From Methylotenera sp. (GTDB lineage: Bacteria; Pseudomonadota; Gammaproteobacteria; Burkholderiales; Methylophilaceae), in NCBI RefSeq assembly GCF_030684185.1, contig NZ_JAUXOY010000014.1, positions 466,001 to 530,000 of the forward strand: a DNA stretch of 64,000 bases. Direction: 5' to 3'. Positions 9,171-17,809 of this stretch are shown in pieces. Under the pieces are notes generated by a model that did not search any database, had not been told where the DNA came from, and worked only from the letters and a program-made list of their open reading frames with translations. Within the stretch, counting starts at the first letter, position 1. Every line of letters begins with the position of its first letter. The position numbers and the translations under genes are program-made.

Positions 9171-10187
9171 TTAATTATTCGATAACGCATTGGATAATAG
9201 TTTTGCTGTGACATCTACAATCGGTATTACGCGCTCATAAGCCATACGTGTTGGCCCAATCACGCCAAGCGTGCCAACCACTTGCCCATCTGCTTCATAA
9301 GGTGCTGTAATCATGCTGCATTCATCTAAAGGTAAGTACCCACTCTCGCCACCTATAAATATCTGTATACCTTCTGCGTGCTGACTGTTGTCTAATAGCT
9401 GCATCAGCGATGTACGGCGCTCAAAAATCTCAAACAGTTTACGCAGGCTGCTTACATTGGTTGATAGTTCATCAACTTGAAGCAAATTACGTTCACCAGC
9501 AATCACAACGCCATCTTTATTGTTATCAACAGCTTTGCTGCTGGCTTCAAGCGCTGCTGACATTAAGCGGTTCATGTCTGATTGCATTTGTTGGAGTTCA
9601 ATATGCAGTTTTTGTTGCACTTCTTCAAAAGTTTGACCTGAAAAATTCGCATTAAAGTAATTGCTGGCTTGTGTCAGTTCGCTTTGAGAGTAAATTTTTT
9701 CGGTCAGAAGGATGCGGTTTTGCACATTGCCATCGCTAGTAACGATAATCACCAAAATTCTTGTTTCTGATAAAGGTAGAAATTCCAAATGCTTAAAAGC
9801 AACACGTTTCCGTTTTGGAATCATGACTAATCCTGCAAATTGCGTGAGCTGCGATAACATATCTGCGGCGCTGGCAATAAGCTCAGTCGGGTTGGGGGAA
9901 GATAGGCCGTTTTTAAGTTGTTGTAATGCTTGGGTTTCCAGCGGTTGTACCGTGAGTAAAGAGTCTACAAACAAGCGGTAACCCTTTTGCGTGGGGATGC
10001 GTCCGGCAGAAGTGTGAGGGCTGGCAATAAAACCGAGATGCTCTAAATCGCTCATTACATTACGAATTGTTGCAGCACTGACGTCTAAGCCAGAGTGCTG
10101 CAGCAGTGTACGTGAACCGATGGGCTGGCCATCACTAATGTAATGTTCGACTAAGGTCTTTAGTAAGATTTGTGCGCGTTTATCCAT
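9171..10187 (-). CDS. hrcA: Heat-inducible transcription repressor HrcA
   Basis: A 338-residue repressor of class I heat-shock genes (groE, dnaK) that binds CIRCE operators. The N-terminal winged helix shows ILLKTLVEHYISDGQPIGSR and the characteristic LDVSAATIRNVMSDLEHLG. A GAF-like core and a C-terminal GVIGPTRMAYERVIPIVD segment follow. No CIRCE inverted repeat is visible in the 100 bp shared with divergent nadK, so autoregulation through CIRCE is not supported here. Its targets are outside the window. Confidence 0.95.
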   Translation of the reverse strand: MDKRAQILLKTLVEHYISDGQPIGSRTLLQHSGLDVSAATIRNVMSDLEHLGFIASPHTSAGRIPTQKGYRLFVDSLLTVQPLETQALQQLKNGLSSPNPTELIASAADMLSQLTQFAGLVMIPKRKRVAFKHLEFLPLSETRILVIIVTSDGNVQNRILLTEKIYSQSELTQASNYFNANFSGQTFEEVQQKLHIELQQMQSDMNRLMSAALEASSKAVDNNKDGVVIAGERNLLQVDELSTNVSSLRKLFEIFERRTSLMQLLDNSQHAEGIQIFIGGESGYLPLDECSMITAPYEADGQVVGTLGVIGPTRMAYERVIPIVDVTAKLLSNALSNN

Positions 10188-10288
10188 GTTTTTGATATTT
10201 TGCCCGATTTATGGCAATAGTTATACTGCAAAACAAAATTCTGCGCGATAATTATGTCAATTTATGAAACACGCGAATAAACTTCGAC

Positions 10289-11158
10289 ATGCAAACCAGC
10301 TTTAAATCTATTGCCATTATCGGCAAATACATGAATCAGTCAGCTTTGCAGCTAATGCAGAGAGATTTGGCTGATTTGGCCAGCCATTTATCCGCGAAGC
10401 ATATCGAGGTATGGATAGAGGAAAACACAGCGCAACATGCTGAGCTATCAGGTTTTAAAACTGCATCGCTAGAAAGTATAGGTAGCAAAGTTGATTTAGT
10501 GATTGTAATGGGCGGCGATGGCACCATGCTAAGTGTGGCGCGCAGCCTGATAGATGATGATGTGCCGCTGGTCGGTGTAAATCGTGGGCGTTTTGGTTTT
10601 TTAACGGACTTGCGTGTTGAAGATATGCTGGTGCAGATAGACCGGATTTTGGCAGGTGATTTCATTAAAGAACCACGCGTGATGCTTGCCGCAAAGGTAG
10701 TTAGAGATAACCAAGTGTTGCATGCCAATTATGCGCTTAACGATGTGGTCATTAAGAGCGCTTTGCGCTTAATTGAGCTTGAGGTAACTATCAATGAAAA
10801 ATTCGTACATAAGCAACGTGCTGATGGCCTGATTATCAGTACGCCAACGGGAACTACAGCGTATGCGCTATCAGCCGGCGGACCAATCTTACATCCCAAT
10901 TTGCATGCTTTTACATTAGTACCTATTTGTCCGCACACTTTAAGTAACCGACCGATTGCCGTGCATAGTGACAGTCAAATCGAAGTCACTGTGGTGCAGT
11001 TTGATGAGGCGCAATTAAGTTTTGATGGTCAATTCCAGGTGACTTTAGAAATTGGTGACAAGATTATTGTAACTCGCGCTCAGCAAACTATTTCTTTGCT
11101 GCATCCTAGTGATTATTGCTATTTTGATATGCTGCGTAATAAGCTTAACTGGGGTTGA
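10289..11158 (+). CDS. nadK: NAD kinase
   Basis: A 289-residue ATP-NAD kinase that makes NADP. The catalytic GGDGTML motif is at about residues 75-81, ALNDVVIKSA holds the conserved NE/D region, and the glycine-rich TPTGTTAYALSAGGPILHP is intact. It is divergent from hrcA and followed by recN, which is conserved betaproteobacterial order. The start ATG at 10289 gives MQTSFKSIAIIGKY, which begins at the expected first beta strand. An inverted-repeat element starts right after the TGA stop. Confidence 0.96.
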   Translation: MQTSFKSIAIIGKYMNQSALQLMQRDLADLASHLSAKHIEVWIEENTAQHAELSGFKTASLESIGSKVDLVIVMGGDGTMLSVARSLIDDDVPLVGVNRGRFGFLTDLRVEDMLVQIDRILAGDFIKEPRVMLAAKVVRDNQVLHANYALNDVVIKSALRLIELEVTINEKFVHKQRADGLIISTPTGTTAYALSAGGPILHPNLHAFTLVPICPHTLSNRPIAVHSDSQIEVTVVQFDEAQLSFDGQFQVTLEIGDKIIVTRAQQTISLLHPSDYCYFDMLRNKLNWG

Positions 11159-11254
11159 TATTTTTGCTAACAATCAAAACTGACAGTGTTGACTTCGTCT
11201 TGCCGTACTATTCGTACTGTCTTAGCCTTGTCATTTTCAATTCTTAGCAAAATA
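11159..11254. repeat. Inverted-repeat stem element B, starts right after the nadK stop
   Basis: The imperfect arms of about 27 bp begin TATTTTTGCTAA at 11159 and end TTAGCAAAATA at 11254. The core CTTGCCGTACTATTCGTAC...TGTCT (11199-11222) matches element A with one difference over 24 bases, although the arms are unrelated in sequence to those of A. It lies between nadK and recN. Confidence 0.7.
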
Positions 11255-11300
11255 GCCTAAGAAAATAATATAAAAATTTATCTAACTTATTGATTTTATA

Positions 11301-12980
11301 ATGTTACAAAGCCTTTCCATTCGTGATTTTGTCATCGTCAATCAACTCGATTTAGAGTTTGAGGCTGGTTTTACCGTACTTACCGGGGAAACGGGCGCGG
11401 GCAAGTCTATATTGATTGATGCACTCTCATTGGCTTTAGGCGCGAGAGGCGAGGGCGGAGTCACGCGTGCAGGCTGTGATAAAGCTGAAATCAGTGCAAT
11501 TTTTGCTATTACCAATAATCTTGAAGCTAAGCAGTGGTTAGTAGATGCTGAAATGGAAAATGATGCAAACGAGTTAATATTACGCCGTGTGATGTATGCA
11601 GATGGGCGCTCGCGTGCATTTATTAATGGCACTACTGTTAATGTGACCCAGTTAAAAGAGCTTGGTGAGTTGTTAGTGGATATCTACAGCCAAAATGCAC
11701 ACCATTCGTTGTTGAAATTGGCAACGCAACGTAATGTGCTTGATAATTTCGGTGGATTATCTAGCTTCGCGATGCAAGTTGCGGTGCAATATGGTACTTG
11801 GTACACGCTCAATCAGCAGCGCGAAGAAGCCGAAAAAAATGCAAGTGCGTATGCAGATGAGTTGGCAGATTTACGCGATAAAACACGCGAATTATCGCAA
11901 ATTGTAATCAGCCCAAGTGAGTGGGATGAGTTGCAGAATGAGCACTTACGCTTATCCAATGGTGCCAGCCTAATTACGGGTGGTGAAGAATGTAGAGAAT
12001 TGTTGAGCGAGGGTGAGTTGTCTGCAATGCGCTTGCTGACGCAAGTGCAGCATAAGCTACAAAATCTGCGTGAATATGATGCTGCAATTGCTGAAGCAAC
12101 TGAAACGCTGGATTCCGCCATCATTCAGTTAGAAGAAACAGCACGTTTTTTGAACCGTTACCTACAGCGTGCGGAACTTGATCCTGAACGGCTTGCAGCC
12201 TTGGATTCTAAAATTCAAAACTTACACAACACCTCACGCAAGTATCGCGTAAAACCAGAAGAGCTGGTGGATTTGCTCACCAAATCGCAATTGCGTATGG
12301 CTGAGCTGGAGTTATTTGCAAATGATGGTGAACTTGCCAAGCAGGAAGCGCAAGCTTTAGCGGCCTACATGGAACTAGCTAAAAAACTTAGTGATGGCCG
12401 TCAATCTGCCGCAGTTAAATTAAGCACACAAATCAGTGCGGAAATGCAGCGATTATCCTTAAGTGGCGGTAAGTTTGAAGTGGCATTAACTGAGCAGGCA
12501 CCAAGCCAATATGGGCTCGAGCAGGTTGAGTTTTTGGTGGCTGGTCATGCAGGTGTAACTGCAAGACCTTTGGCTAAAGTCGTATCAGGCGGTGAGCTTT
12601 CACGAATCAGCTTGGCTATTCGTGTCGTTACTGCACAAAAAGAAAGTATTCCCACCATGATATTTGATGAAGTGGATGTTGGCATTGGCGGAGGCGTGGC
12701 GGAGGTGGTAGGGCAGCTATTAAAACAATTAGGTGAGCAGCAACAAGGCGATAAAATCTTAAGTCAGCGCCAAGTGTTGGTTATTACACATTTACCGCAA
12801 GTAGCGGCTTTAGGGTCACATCACTTACGCGTCAGTAAATCATTAGTCAATGAACAAACCCTAAGTACCATTGCTGCGCTGGATGACGAAGCCCGAGTGC
12901 AAGAAATTGCGCGGATGCTGGGTGGCATTGAGATTACGGAAACCACGCGCCAGCATGCGAAAGAGATGTTAGAACGATAG
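11301..12980 (+). CDS. recN: DNA repair protein RecN (SMC-like ATPase)
   Basis: A 559-residue SMC-family protein acting in double-strand-break repair. The Walker A motif GETGAGKSILIDALSLALG is near residues 29-47, a long coiled-coil region spans about residues 160-380, and the C-terminal half carries the ABC signature VSGGELSRISLAIR and Walker B TMIFDEVDVGIGGGVAEVVG. Length and domain order are normal. It is followed 27 bp later by convergent fur. No terminator hairpin is obvious in that gap. Confidence 0.96.
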   Translation: MLQSLSIRDFVIVNQLDLEFEAGFTVLTGETGAGKSILIDALSLALGARGEGGVTRAGCDKAEISAIFAITNNLEAKQWLVDAEMENDANELILRRVMYADGRSRAFINGTTVNVTQLKELGELLVDIYSQNAHHSLLKLATQRNVLDNFGGLSSFAMQVAVQYGTWYTLNQQREEAEKNASAYADELADLRDKTRELSQIVISPSEWDELQNEHLRLSNGASLITGGEECRELLSEGELSAMRLLTQVQHKLQNLREYDAAIAEATETLDSAIIQLEETARFLNRYLQRAELDPERLAALDSKIQNLHNTSRKYRVKPEELVDLLTKSQLRMAELELFANDGELAKQEAQALAAYMELAKKLSDGRQSAAVKLSTQISAEMQRLSLSGGKFEVALTEQAPSQYGLEQVEFLVAGHAGVTARPLAKVVSGGELSRISLAIRVVTAQKESIPTMIFDEVDVGIGGGVAEVVGQLLKQLGEQQQGDKILSQRQVLVITHLPQVAALGSHHLRVSKSLVNEQTLSTIAALDDEARVQEIARMLGGIEITETTRQHAKEMLER

Positions 12981-13007
12981 TTTTAATGAAAAAATGATGG
13001 TTACCGA

Positions 13008-13433
13008 TTAACTTTTATTTGAACATGGCTGTTTGTCACAAACGCCATAAATCGTTAACGAGTGGTCTTGCATTTTAAATCCCAATTTTGCCGCTGCACT
13101 TTCTTGTCTTTTTTCGATTTCTGCGTCATAAAACTCTTCAACACGCCCACATTTAATGCACACGATATGGTCGTGATGACCGCCAGTATTCAGCTCAAAT
13201 ACTGCTTTACCGCTTTCAAAATGATGGCGTATCAGTAAGCCCGCTTGCTCAAATTGGGTGAGCACGCGATAAACCGTGGCTAAGCCAACATCTTCGCCAG
13301 CGTTAATCATTACCTTGTATATATCTTCGGCAGATAGATGGCGGTCTTTGCTGTTCTCAAACAGGCTTAATACCTTTAGTCTAGGCAGTGTGGCTTTAAG
13401 GCCTGCGTTTTTTAAGTCTTTTTGATCTTGCAT
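13008..13433 (-). CDS. fur: Ferric uptake regulator
   Basis: A 141-residue Fur repressor. The N-terminal winged helix (LKATLPRLKVLSLFE...VGLATVYRVLTQFEQAGLL) is followed by the metal-binding region HHFESGKAVFELNTGGHHDH, a CIKCG zinc motif and a second cysteine pair CDKQPC near the C-terminus. It controls iron-responsive genes. It is divergent from bamE, with an 87-bp gap that must hold both promoters; I do not see a confident Fur box there. The recN/fur/bamE/dapB order is conserved in Betaproteobacteria. Confidence 0.96.
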   Translation of the reverse strand: MQDQKDLKNAGLKATLPRLKVLSLFENSKDRHLSAEDIYKVMINAGEDVGLATVYRVLTQFEQAGLLIRHHFESGKAVFELNTGGHHDHIVCIKCGRVEEFYDAEIEKRQESAAAKLGFKMQDHSLTIYGVCDKQPCSNKS

Positions 13434-13520
13434 AGTCGTTTACTCACAATTAACAATGACAGTGTTTTGGGTTCGCTGTCTACGTGTTATATTAACGCTA
13501 ATTCTAACTAAAGTCATAAT

Positions 13521-14723
13521 ATGCGTATTTTTTCTGTTTTTCGTTACTCTGTCATTTTATTGGCGGTACTGTGCGCGTCATGCGGCACGGCCTTGCCAAC
13601 CATAAAACCTTATAAACTAGATGTGCAGCAAGGCAACGTGGTGACCTCTGCAATGTTGTTGCAACTACGTCCTGGTATGACGAAGTCACAAGTGCGTTTC
13701 ATTATGGGCACTCCGCTGATTCAAGATAGTTTTCACGGTAATCGTTGGGATTATGTCTATCAGATGCGTGAAAAAGGCAAAATAACTGAACAACGTCGCG
13801 TTATTTTAGATTTTGAAGATGAGTTGTTGAAAACCGTGCGTGGCGATGTGATTCCTAAAGCGGGTGAACAATCCAGCGAAAAGGCAAATACTGGCACACG
13901 AGTCGTAGAAGCAGCTGTACCAACGCAGAAAAAAAGCATGCTTGATAAACTTAAGTTCTGGAAAAGTGACGAAGTTGAGGTGGCAGGAAAAGTATCAAGT
14001 GCCGCAGTAATTGCAACACCTGCTGCGACCGAAGCTGTCCTGGCCGCTGTAGCGGTGCCTTTAGCAGATTCAACATTAGCCGCTGCAACAGAGAAGGAGG
14101 CAAATGTCGAAGCGGATGCGCCAAAGTCGGTTTTAGTGCAAGATATTCAGTTGCCTTTAACTCCGCAGTCGATTGAGCAACCAAGCTCACAAGGACAGCA
14201 AGTACAGCAAGCCGTGAAAGAACCTTTGCAAGAAGAAGCCGGTGCTGCTGAAGCTAATGCAGTTGCACAAGTCAGTGGAGCATCCGCAAGTAATGAAGCC
14301 GTAGTTCAGGCGGTGAATGATTGGGCTGATGCTTGGCGAACCAGAAATGCAAATCAATATCTTGGCTTTTATGCAGATAAATTTAAACCGGAAGGTGCTG
14401 TAAGTAAAAAAACTTGGGTTGCACAACGAAAACAACGTCTTTCAGGCAAGCAGGGCGATATAAGTTTGGCTTTAGAGGATGTTCAAGTGCAGGTACAAGA
14501 CAAACAGGCGACGGTGCAGTTTTTTCAGAAATATCAATCAAAAGTGTTTAGCGACCAAGTCACTAAGCAGTTGAATTTAGAGTTTGATGCAAAATCAAAT
14601 CGCTGGTTGATTGTGAAAGAGTCGGTAGTGGCTAACGCGCAAAGGCCCGAGGTGCAGAAGGTGTTGGCACCTGAAAATACCATTGAACATTTCGATGGCG
14701 TGATTGAAAAAATTGGCTTTTAA
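13521..14723 (+). CDS. bamE: BamE (SmpA/OmlA) lipoprotein with long linker and C-terminal NTF2-like domain
   Basis: A 400-residue protein, whereas BamE is usually about 110-180 residues. Residues 1-21 are a lipoprotein signal peptide (LLAVLCASC, Cys21). Residues about 30-115 are the BamE domain: LQLRPGMTKSQVRFIMGTPL, then NRWDYVYQMREKGK and a final beta strand. BamE is a subunit of the outer-membrane beta-barrel assembly complex. Residues about 116-265 are a low-complexity Ala/Val/Gln/Glu linker. Residues about 267-395 resemble an NTF2/SnoaL-like domain (VNDWADAWRTRNANQYLGFY...NRWLIVKES), as found on periplasmic tetratricopeptide and L,D-transpeptidase-associated proteins. The fusion is unusual. 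Placement between fur and dapB supports BamE identity. Confidence 0.88.
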   Translation: MRIFSVFRYSVILLAVLCASCGTALPTIKPYKLDVQQGNVVTSAMLLQLRPGMTKSQVRFIMGTPLIQDSFHGNRWDYVYQMREKGKITEQRRVILDFEDELLKTVRGDVIPKAGEQSSEKANTGTRVVEAAVPTQKKSMLDKLKFWKSDEVEVAGKVSSAAVIATPAATEAVLAAVAVPLADSTLAAATEKEANVEADAPKSVLVQDIQLPLTPQSIEQPSSQGQQVQQAVKEPLQEEAGAAEANAVAQVSGASASNEAVVQAVNDWADAWRTRNANQYLGFYADKFKPEGAVSKKTWVAQRKQRLSGKQGDISLALEDVQVQVQDKQATVQFFQKYQSKVFSDQVTKQLNLEFDAKSNRWLIVKESVVANAQRPEVQKVLAPENTIEHFDGVIEKIGF

Positions 14724-14747
14724 GTCTGTATTATTTAGAAGGTTAGA

Positions 14748-15566
14748 ATGATTAAAGTAGTGATAGCAGGTGTAACAGGCCGTATGGGGCAAGCTTTACT
14801 CGAAGGAGTATTTGCTGATGCTGAATTAGTGCTGCATGGTGCGCTAGATCGTGCTGGAAATCCACAAGTAGGGCGGGATGCAGGTGAGCAGTTTGGTAAA
14901 GTATCTGGCGTAAAAGTGACAGGCAATATTGAAGCTGCTTTGAGCAATGCAGATGTGTTGATTGATTTTACGCGTCCTGAGGCAAGCATGATGTATCTTG
15001 ATGCATGCCAAAAGCATCATGTAAAAATGGTTATCGGTACTACAGGTTTTTCACCTGAACAAAAACTAGCTATCGAAGCAGCTTCCAAAAATATTTCTAT
15101 AGTCTTTGCACCAAACATGAGTGTCGGTGTGACCTTGCTGATTAACTTGGTGGAACAAGCCGCCAAAGTGCTGAATGATGGCTATGATATTGAAGTGGTG
15201 GAAATGCACCATCGTCATAAAATCGATGCTCCTTCTGGTACCGCTCTGCGTCTAGGCGAAGCGGCTGCACAAGGCTTGGGACAGTCGTTAAAGGATTGTG
15301 CCATATACGCACGTGAAGGTGTGACTGGCGAGCGCGAAGCAGGAAAAATCGGCTTTGCCACGCTACGTGGCGGCGATGTCGTGGGTGACCATACTGTAGT
15401 ACTTGCTGGCATCGGAGAGCGCGTAGAGTTGACACATAAAGCCAGCAGTCGTGCTACGTTTGCGCTAGGCGCATTGCGAGCGGCTAAGTTTTTAAGCGGA
15501 AAAGACTCTGCCAATGGAAAAATTAAGGGTTTGTTTGATATGCAAGATGTTCTGGGCTTGCGCTAA
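14748..15566 (+). CDS. dapB: 4-hydroxy-tetrahydrodipicolinate reductase
   Basis: A 272-residue NAD(P)H-dependent reductase of the lysine / meso-diaminopimelate pathway. The nucleotide-binding motif [14 protein letters not shown] is at the N-terminus, and [19 protein letters not shown] and the catalytic [18 protein letters not shown] follow. It lies 24 bp after bamE on the same strand and may be cotranscribed with it. Length is normal. Confidence 0.96.
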   Translation: MIKVVIAGVTGRMGQALLEGVFADAELVLHGALDRAGNPQVGRDAGEQFGKVSGVKVTGNIEAALSNADVLIDFTRPEASMMYLDACQKHHVKMVIGTTGFSPEQKLAIEAASKNISIVFAPNMSVGVTLLINLVEQAAKVLNDGYDIEVVEMHHRHKIDAPSGTALRLGEAAAQGLGQSLKDCAIYAREGVTGEREAGKIGFATLRGGDVVGDHTVVLAGIGERVELTHKASSRATFALGALRAAKFLSGKDSANGKIKGLFDMQDVLGLR

Positions 15567-15598
15567 TCAGTCTCACTTCTAGTAAAGCTCATTATAGC

Positions 15599-16213
15599 GT
15601 GAGAAAAACAGGAAATCAGTTCTTTTTACTGCTGTTCACTATACTCAGTGCAATGTTTGTGTGGTCTGCAATTACTCCAACGGATCGCCTGACGTGGTGG
15701 CTAGAAGTCGCGCCAGTAATCATTGCATTGCCCATTTTGTTCTTTTCTTATAAGCACTTGCAATTCACGCAATTAGCCTATTTTCTGATGCTGGTTCATG
15801 CCATTATTCTATTGATTGGCGCACACTATACTTATGCTGAGGTGCCGCTATTTGATTGGTTGCAAGATGTGTTGGATTTATCACGTAACTATTACGATAG
15901 GGTCGGCCATTTCGTGCAAGGTTTTGTTCCAGCGATTATCGTGCGTGAAATTATGCTTAAAAAGTCGCCATTACAGCAAGGTCGCTGGTTATTCTTCATT
16001 ACTTGTTGTATATGCCTCAGCATCAGTGCAGTGTATGAGTTTGTCGAATGGTGGGTAGCCGTTTATGAAGGTGGTGCGGCTGAAGCGTTTTTGGGTACGC
16101 AGGGTGACGTGTGGGATACGCAGTGGGACATGTTTACTGCGCTCATCGGTGCGATTGTGGCGCAGGTTGCATTAGCCAAAACTCATGATAAACAGTTATT
16201 AAACCAGCATTAA
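15599..16213 (+). CDS. DUF2238 (YjdF-like) integral membrane protein
   Basis: A 204-residue protein with about six hydrophobic segments, beginning at a GTG (15599). Conserved polar residues lie between helices: YYDRVGHFVQGFVPAII, SAVYEFVEWWVAV and GDVWDTQWDMFTALIGA. These His, Glu and Asp motifs are characteristic of the DUF2238/YjdF family of unknown function. It lies 32 bp after dapB and ends 14 bp before the convergent glutamine-synthetase-like gene. The start is uncertain because no good Shine-Dalgarno precedes the GTG. Confidence 0.8.
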   Translation: MRKTGNQFFLLLFTILSAMFVWSAITPTDRLTWWLEVAPVIIALPILFFSYKHLQFTQLAYFLMLVHAIILLIGAHYTYAEVPLFDWLQDVLDLSRNYYDRVGHFVQGFVPAIIVREIMLKKSPLQQGRWLFFITCCICLSISAVYEFVEWWVAVYEGGAAEAFLGTQGDVWDTQWDMFTALIGAIVAQVALAKTHDKQLLNQH

Positions 16214-16227
16214 AATTTAGTAAATCT

Positions 16228-17562
16228 TTAAACCAGCAGTAATAAGTGCTCTCGCTCCCAAGAGCTAATCACGCGGTTGTAGGTGCCGTATTCCAGCTCT
16301 TTCACTGCGCAAAAAGCGTCTACAAACTTTGCTCCAAATAGATCATGCATCGGCGCACAGCCACGTAAACGTTCAATCGCATCTTCTAAGTGATGCGGCA
16401 GGTCATCAGCCATATTCCATGCGCTGGTGCTGAGTGCATCGGAAGGTTGTTGCGCTTCTAGAATGCCTTGATAACCGCAGGCTAGCGTGGCGGCAATCGC
16501 CAGATATGGGTTTACATCAACGCCAGGCACGCGGTTTTCTATTCGTCTTGAGGCGGCATCGGAATTTGGTACGCGAATGCCGCAGGTGCGATTGTCATAG
16601 CCCCAACGCACGTTTGTGGGAGCTGACATAAATGGGGCGAGCCTGCGGTAAGAGTTTACATAAGGCGCAAACATTGGCATCACTTGAGGTACGTACTTCT
16701 GTAAACCTGCAATGTAATGAAAAAATTCAGCACTTGCTGTGCCATCAGGTTTGCTGAAAATGTTATTGCCGTCAGCATCAATTATGCTTTGGTGAATGTG
16801 CATCGCGCTGCCAGGCTCAGCTTCCATAGGTTTTGCCATAAAGGTGGCAAAAATGCCGTGTCGTAAAGCGGTTTCACGCACTGTACGTTTGAATAGAAAT
16901 ACACGGTCTGCAAGCTCTAGCGGGTCGCCATGGGTAAAGTTGATTTCCATCTGACCAGCGCCAGCTTCGTGAATTAAAGTCTCAACGCCCAGTCTGTGCA
17001 CATCACAGAATTTAGAAAGCTCCATAAAAAATGGATCAAAATCATTGACCGCATCTATTGAGTAGCTTTGTCTACCCGCTTCAGGTTTACCAGTCCGGCC
17101 AATAGGTGGTTGCAGTGGTTCGTGCGGATTTTGCTGACGTGCTACTAGAAAAAACTCCATTTCTGGCGCAACTACAGGACGCCATCCGCGCTGTGCATAA
17201 AGATCAATCATGCGGCGAAGCACGGCGCGTGGAGAAAGCGCAACTGGAGAACCATCCCACTCAAGGCAGTCATGAATTATCACCGCTACAGGCTCTGCTG
17301 CCCAAGGCACGACTCTAAAGGTGGAAATATCAGGTTTGCAAACCATATCAGGGTCGGTATCGCCCACGTATGGCCCGTTATCTGGCTGCTGACCGTTTAC
17401 AGTATTTAGCAACACGCTCTTGGGTAAACGCATCTCGCCGGCACTTAAAAATAAATCTTTAGGTAGAATTTTTCCACGTGCAATACCCGTCATATCTGGA
17501 ATAACACACTCTACTTCGTGTATGTGATGCTCGGCGATGAGCTGAGAAATCGATTTACTCAT
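16228..17562 (-). CDS. Glutamine synthetase family protein, PuuA-like (gamma-glutamylpolyamine synthetase)
   Basis: A 444-residue member of the glutamine synthetase superfamily. The beta-grasp N-terminus (VECVIPDMTGIARGKILPKD) precedes a catalytic domain with VAPEMEFFLV, ETLIHEAGAGQMEINF, GSAMHIHQS, and NRTCGIRVPNSDAASRRIEN. The 'DMTGIARGK' start and 'GSAMHIHQS' favour gamma-glutamylputrescine synthetase over GlnA, and the sequence does not resemble gamma-glutamylmethylamide synthetase as I recall it. No puu partner genes adjoin it; it is divergent from carA. The substrate amine is therefore not settled. Confidence 0.85.
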   Translation of the reverse strand: MSKSISQLIAEHHIHEVECVIPDMTGIARGKILPKDLFLSAGEMRLPKSVLLNTVNGQQPDNGPYVGDTDPDMVCKPDISTFRVVPWAAEPVAVIIHDCLEWDGSPVALSPRAVLRRMIDLYAQRGWRPVVAPEMEFFLVARQQNPHEPLQPPIGRTGKPEAGRQSYSIDAVNDFDPFFMELSKFCDVHRLGVETLIHEAGAGQMEINFTHGDPLELADRVFLFKRTVRETALRHGIFATFMAKPMEAEPGSAMHIHQSIIDADGNNIFSKPDGTASAEFFHYIAGLQKYVPQVMPMFAPYVNSYRRLAPFMSAPTNVRWGYDNRTCGIRVPNSDAASRRIENRVPGVDVNPYLAIAATLACGYQGILEAQQPSDALSTSAWNMADDLPHHLEDAIERLRGCAPMHDLFGAKFVDAFCAVKELEYGTYNRVISSWEREHLLLLV

Positions 17563-17630
17563 AACTATCCTTTAGCGTGTTTTTATTTACTTCTACTTTA
17601 GAATCGAACACCTGTATTTACAATCTCAAG

Positions 17631-17659
17631 TTGAAAAGTATGTAGCTTTTCGCTATAAT
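17631..17659 (+). promoter_or_regulatory. Sigma-70-type promoter for carA
   Basis: TTGAAA at 17631-17636 and a perfect TATAAT at 17654-17659 are separated by 17 bp. The predicted transcription start near 17666 leaves a leader of about 144 nt before carA. Confidence 0.75.
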
Positions 17660-17670
17660 TCGTTAATTCT

Positions 17671-17703
17671 GAAACGGGAAGAGTATAAAGCTCCTCCCGT
17701 TTT
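17671..17703 (+). promoter_or_regulatory. Leader hairpin upstream of carA, possible attenuator
   Basis: ACGGGAAGAG (17674-17683) pairs with CTCCTCCCGT (17691-17700), with one mismatch, across a short loop, and four T follow. It lies just after the predicted carA transcription start, and no + strand gene ends nearby, so it is not a terminator of an upstream gene. Confidence 0.5.
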
Positions 17704-17809
17704 GCGTATCTGCCATCAGTTCATGCTGAACATAGAGCATAAAAATTAACTAACCCAGACAATCGTCTGATAAAGATTACTTTTAAACAAGTAAAAACAA
17801 GGAGTTACC

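Noticed and set aside
10188-10288. CIRCE operator between hrcA and nadK
   Set aside because: No TTAGCACTC-type inverted repeat is present in the gap.
16228-17562. Gamma-glutamylmethylamide synthetase (GmaS) of the N-methylglutamate pathway
   Set aside because: Tempting in a methylotroph-like genome, but the N-terminal and HIHQS regions match PuuA-type proteins and no mgs/mgd genes adjoin.
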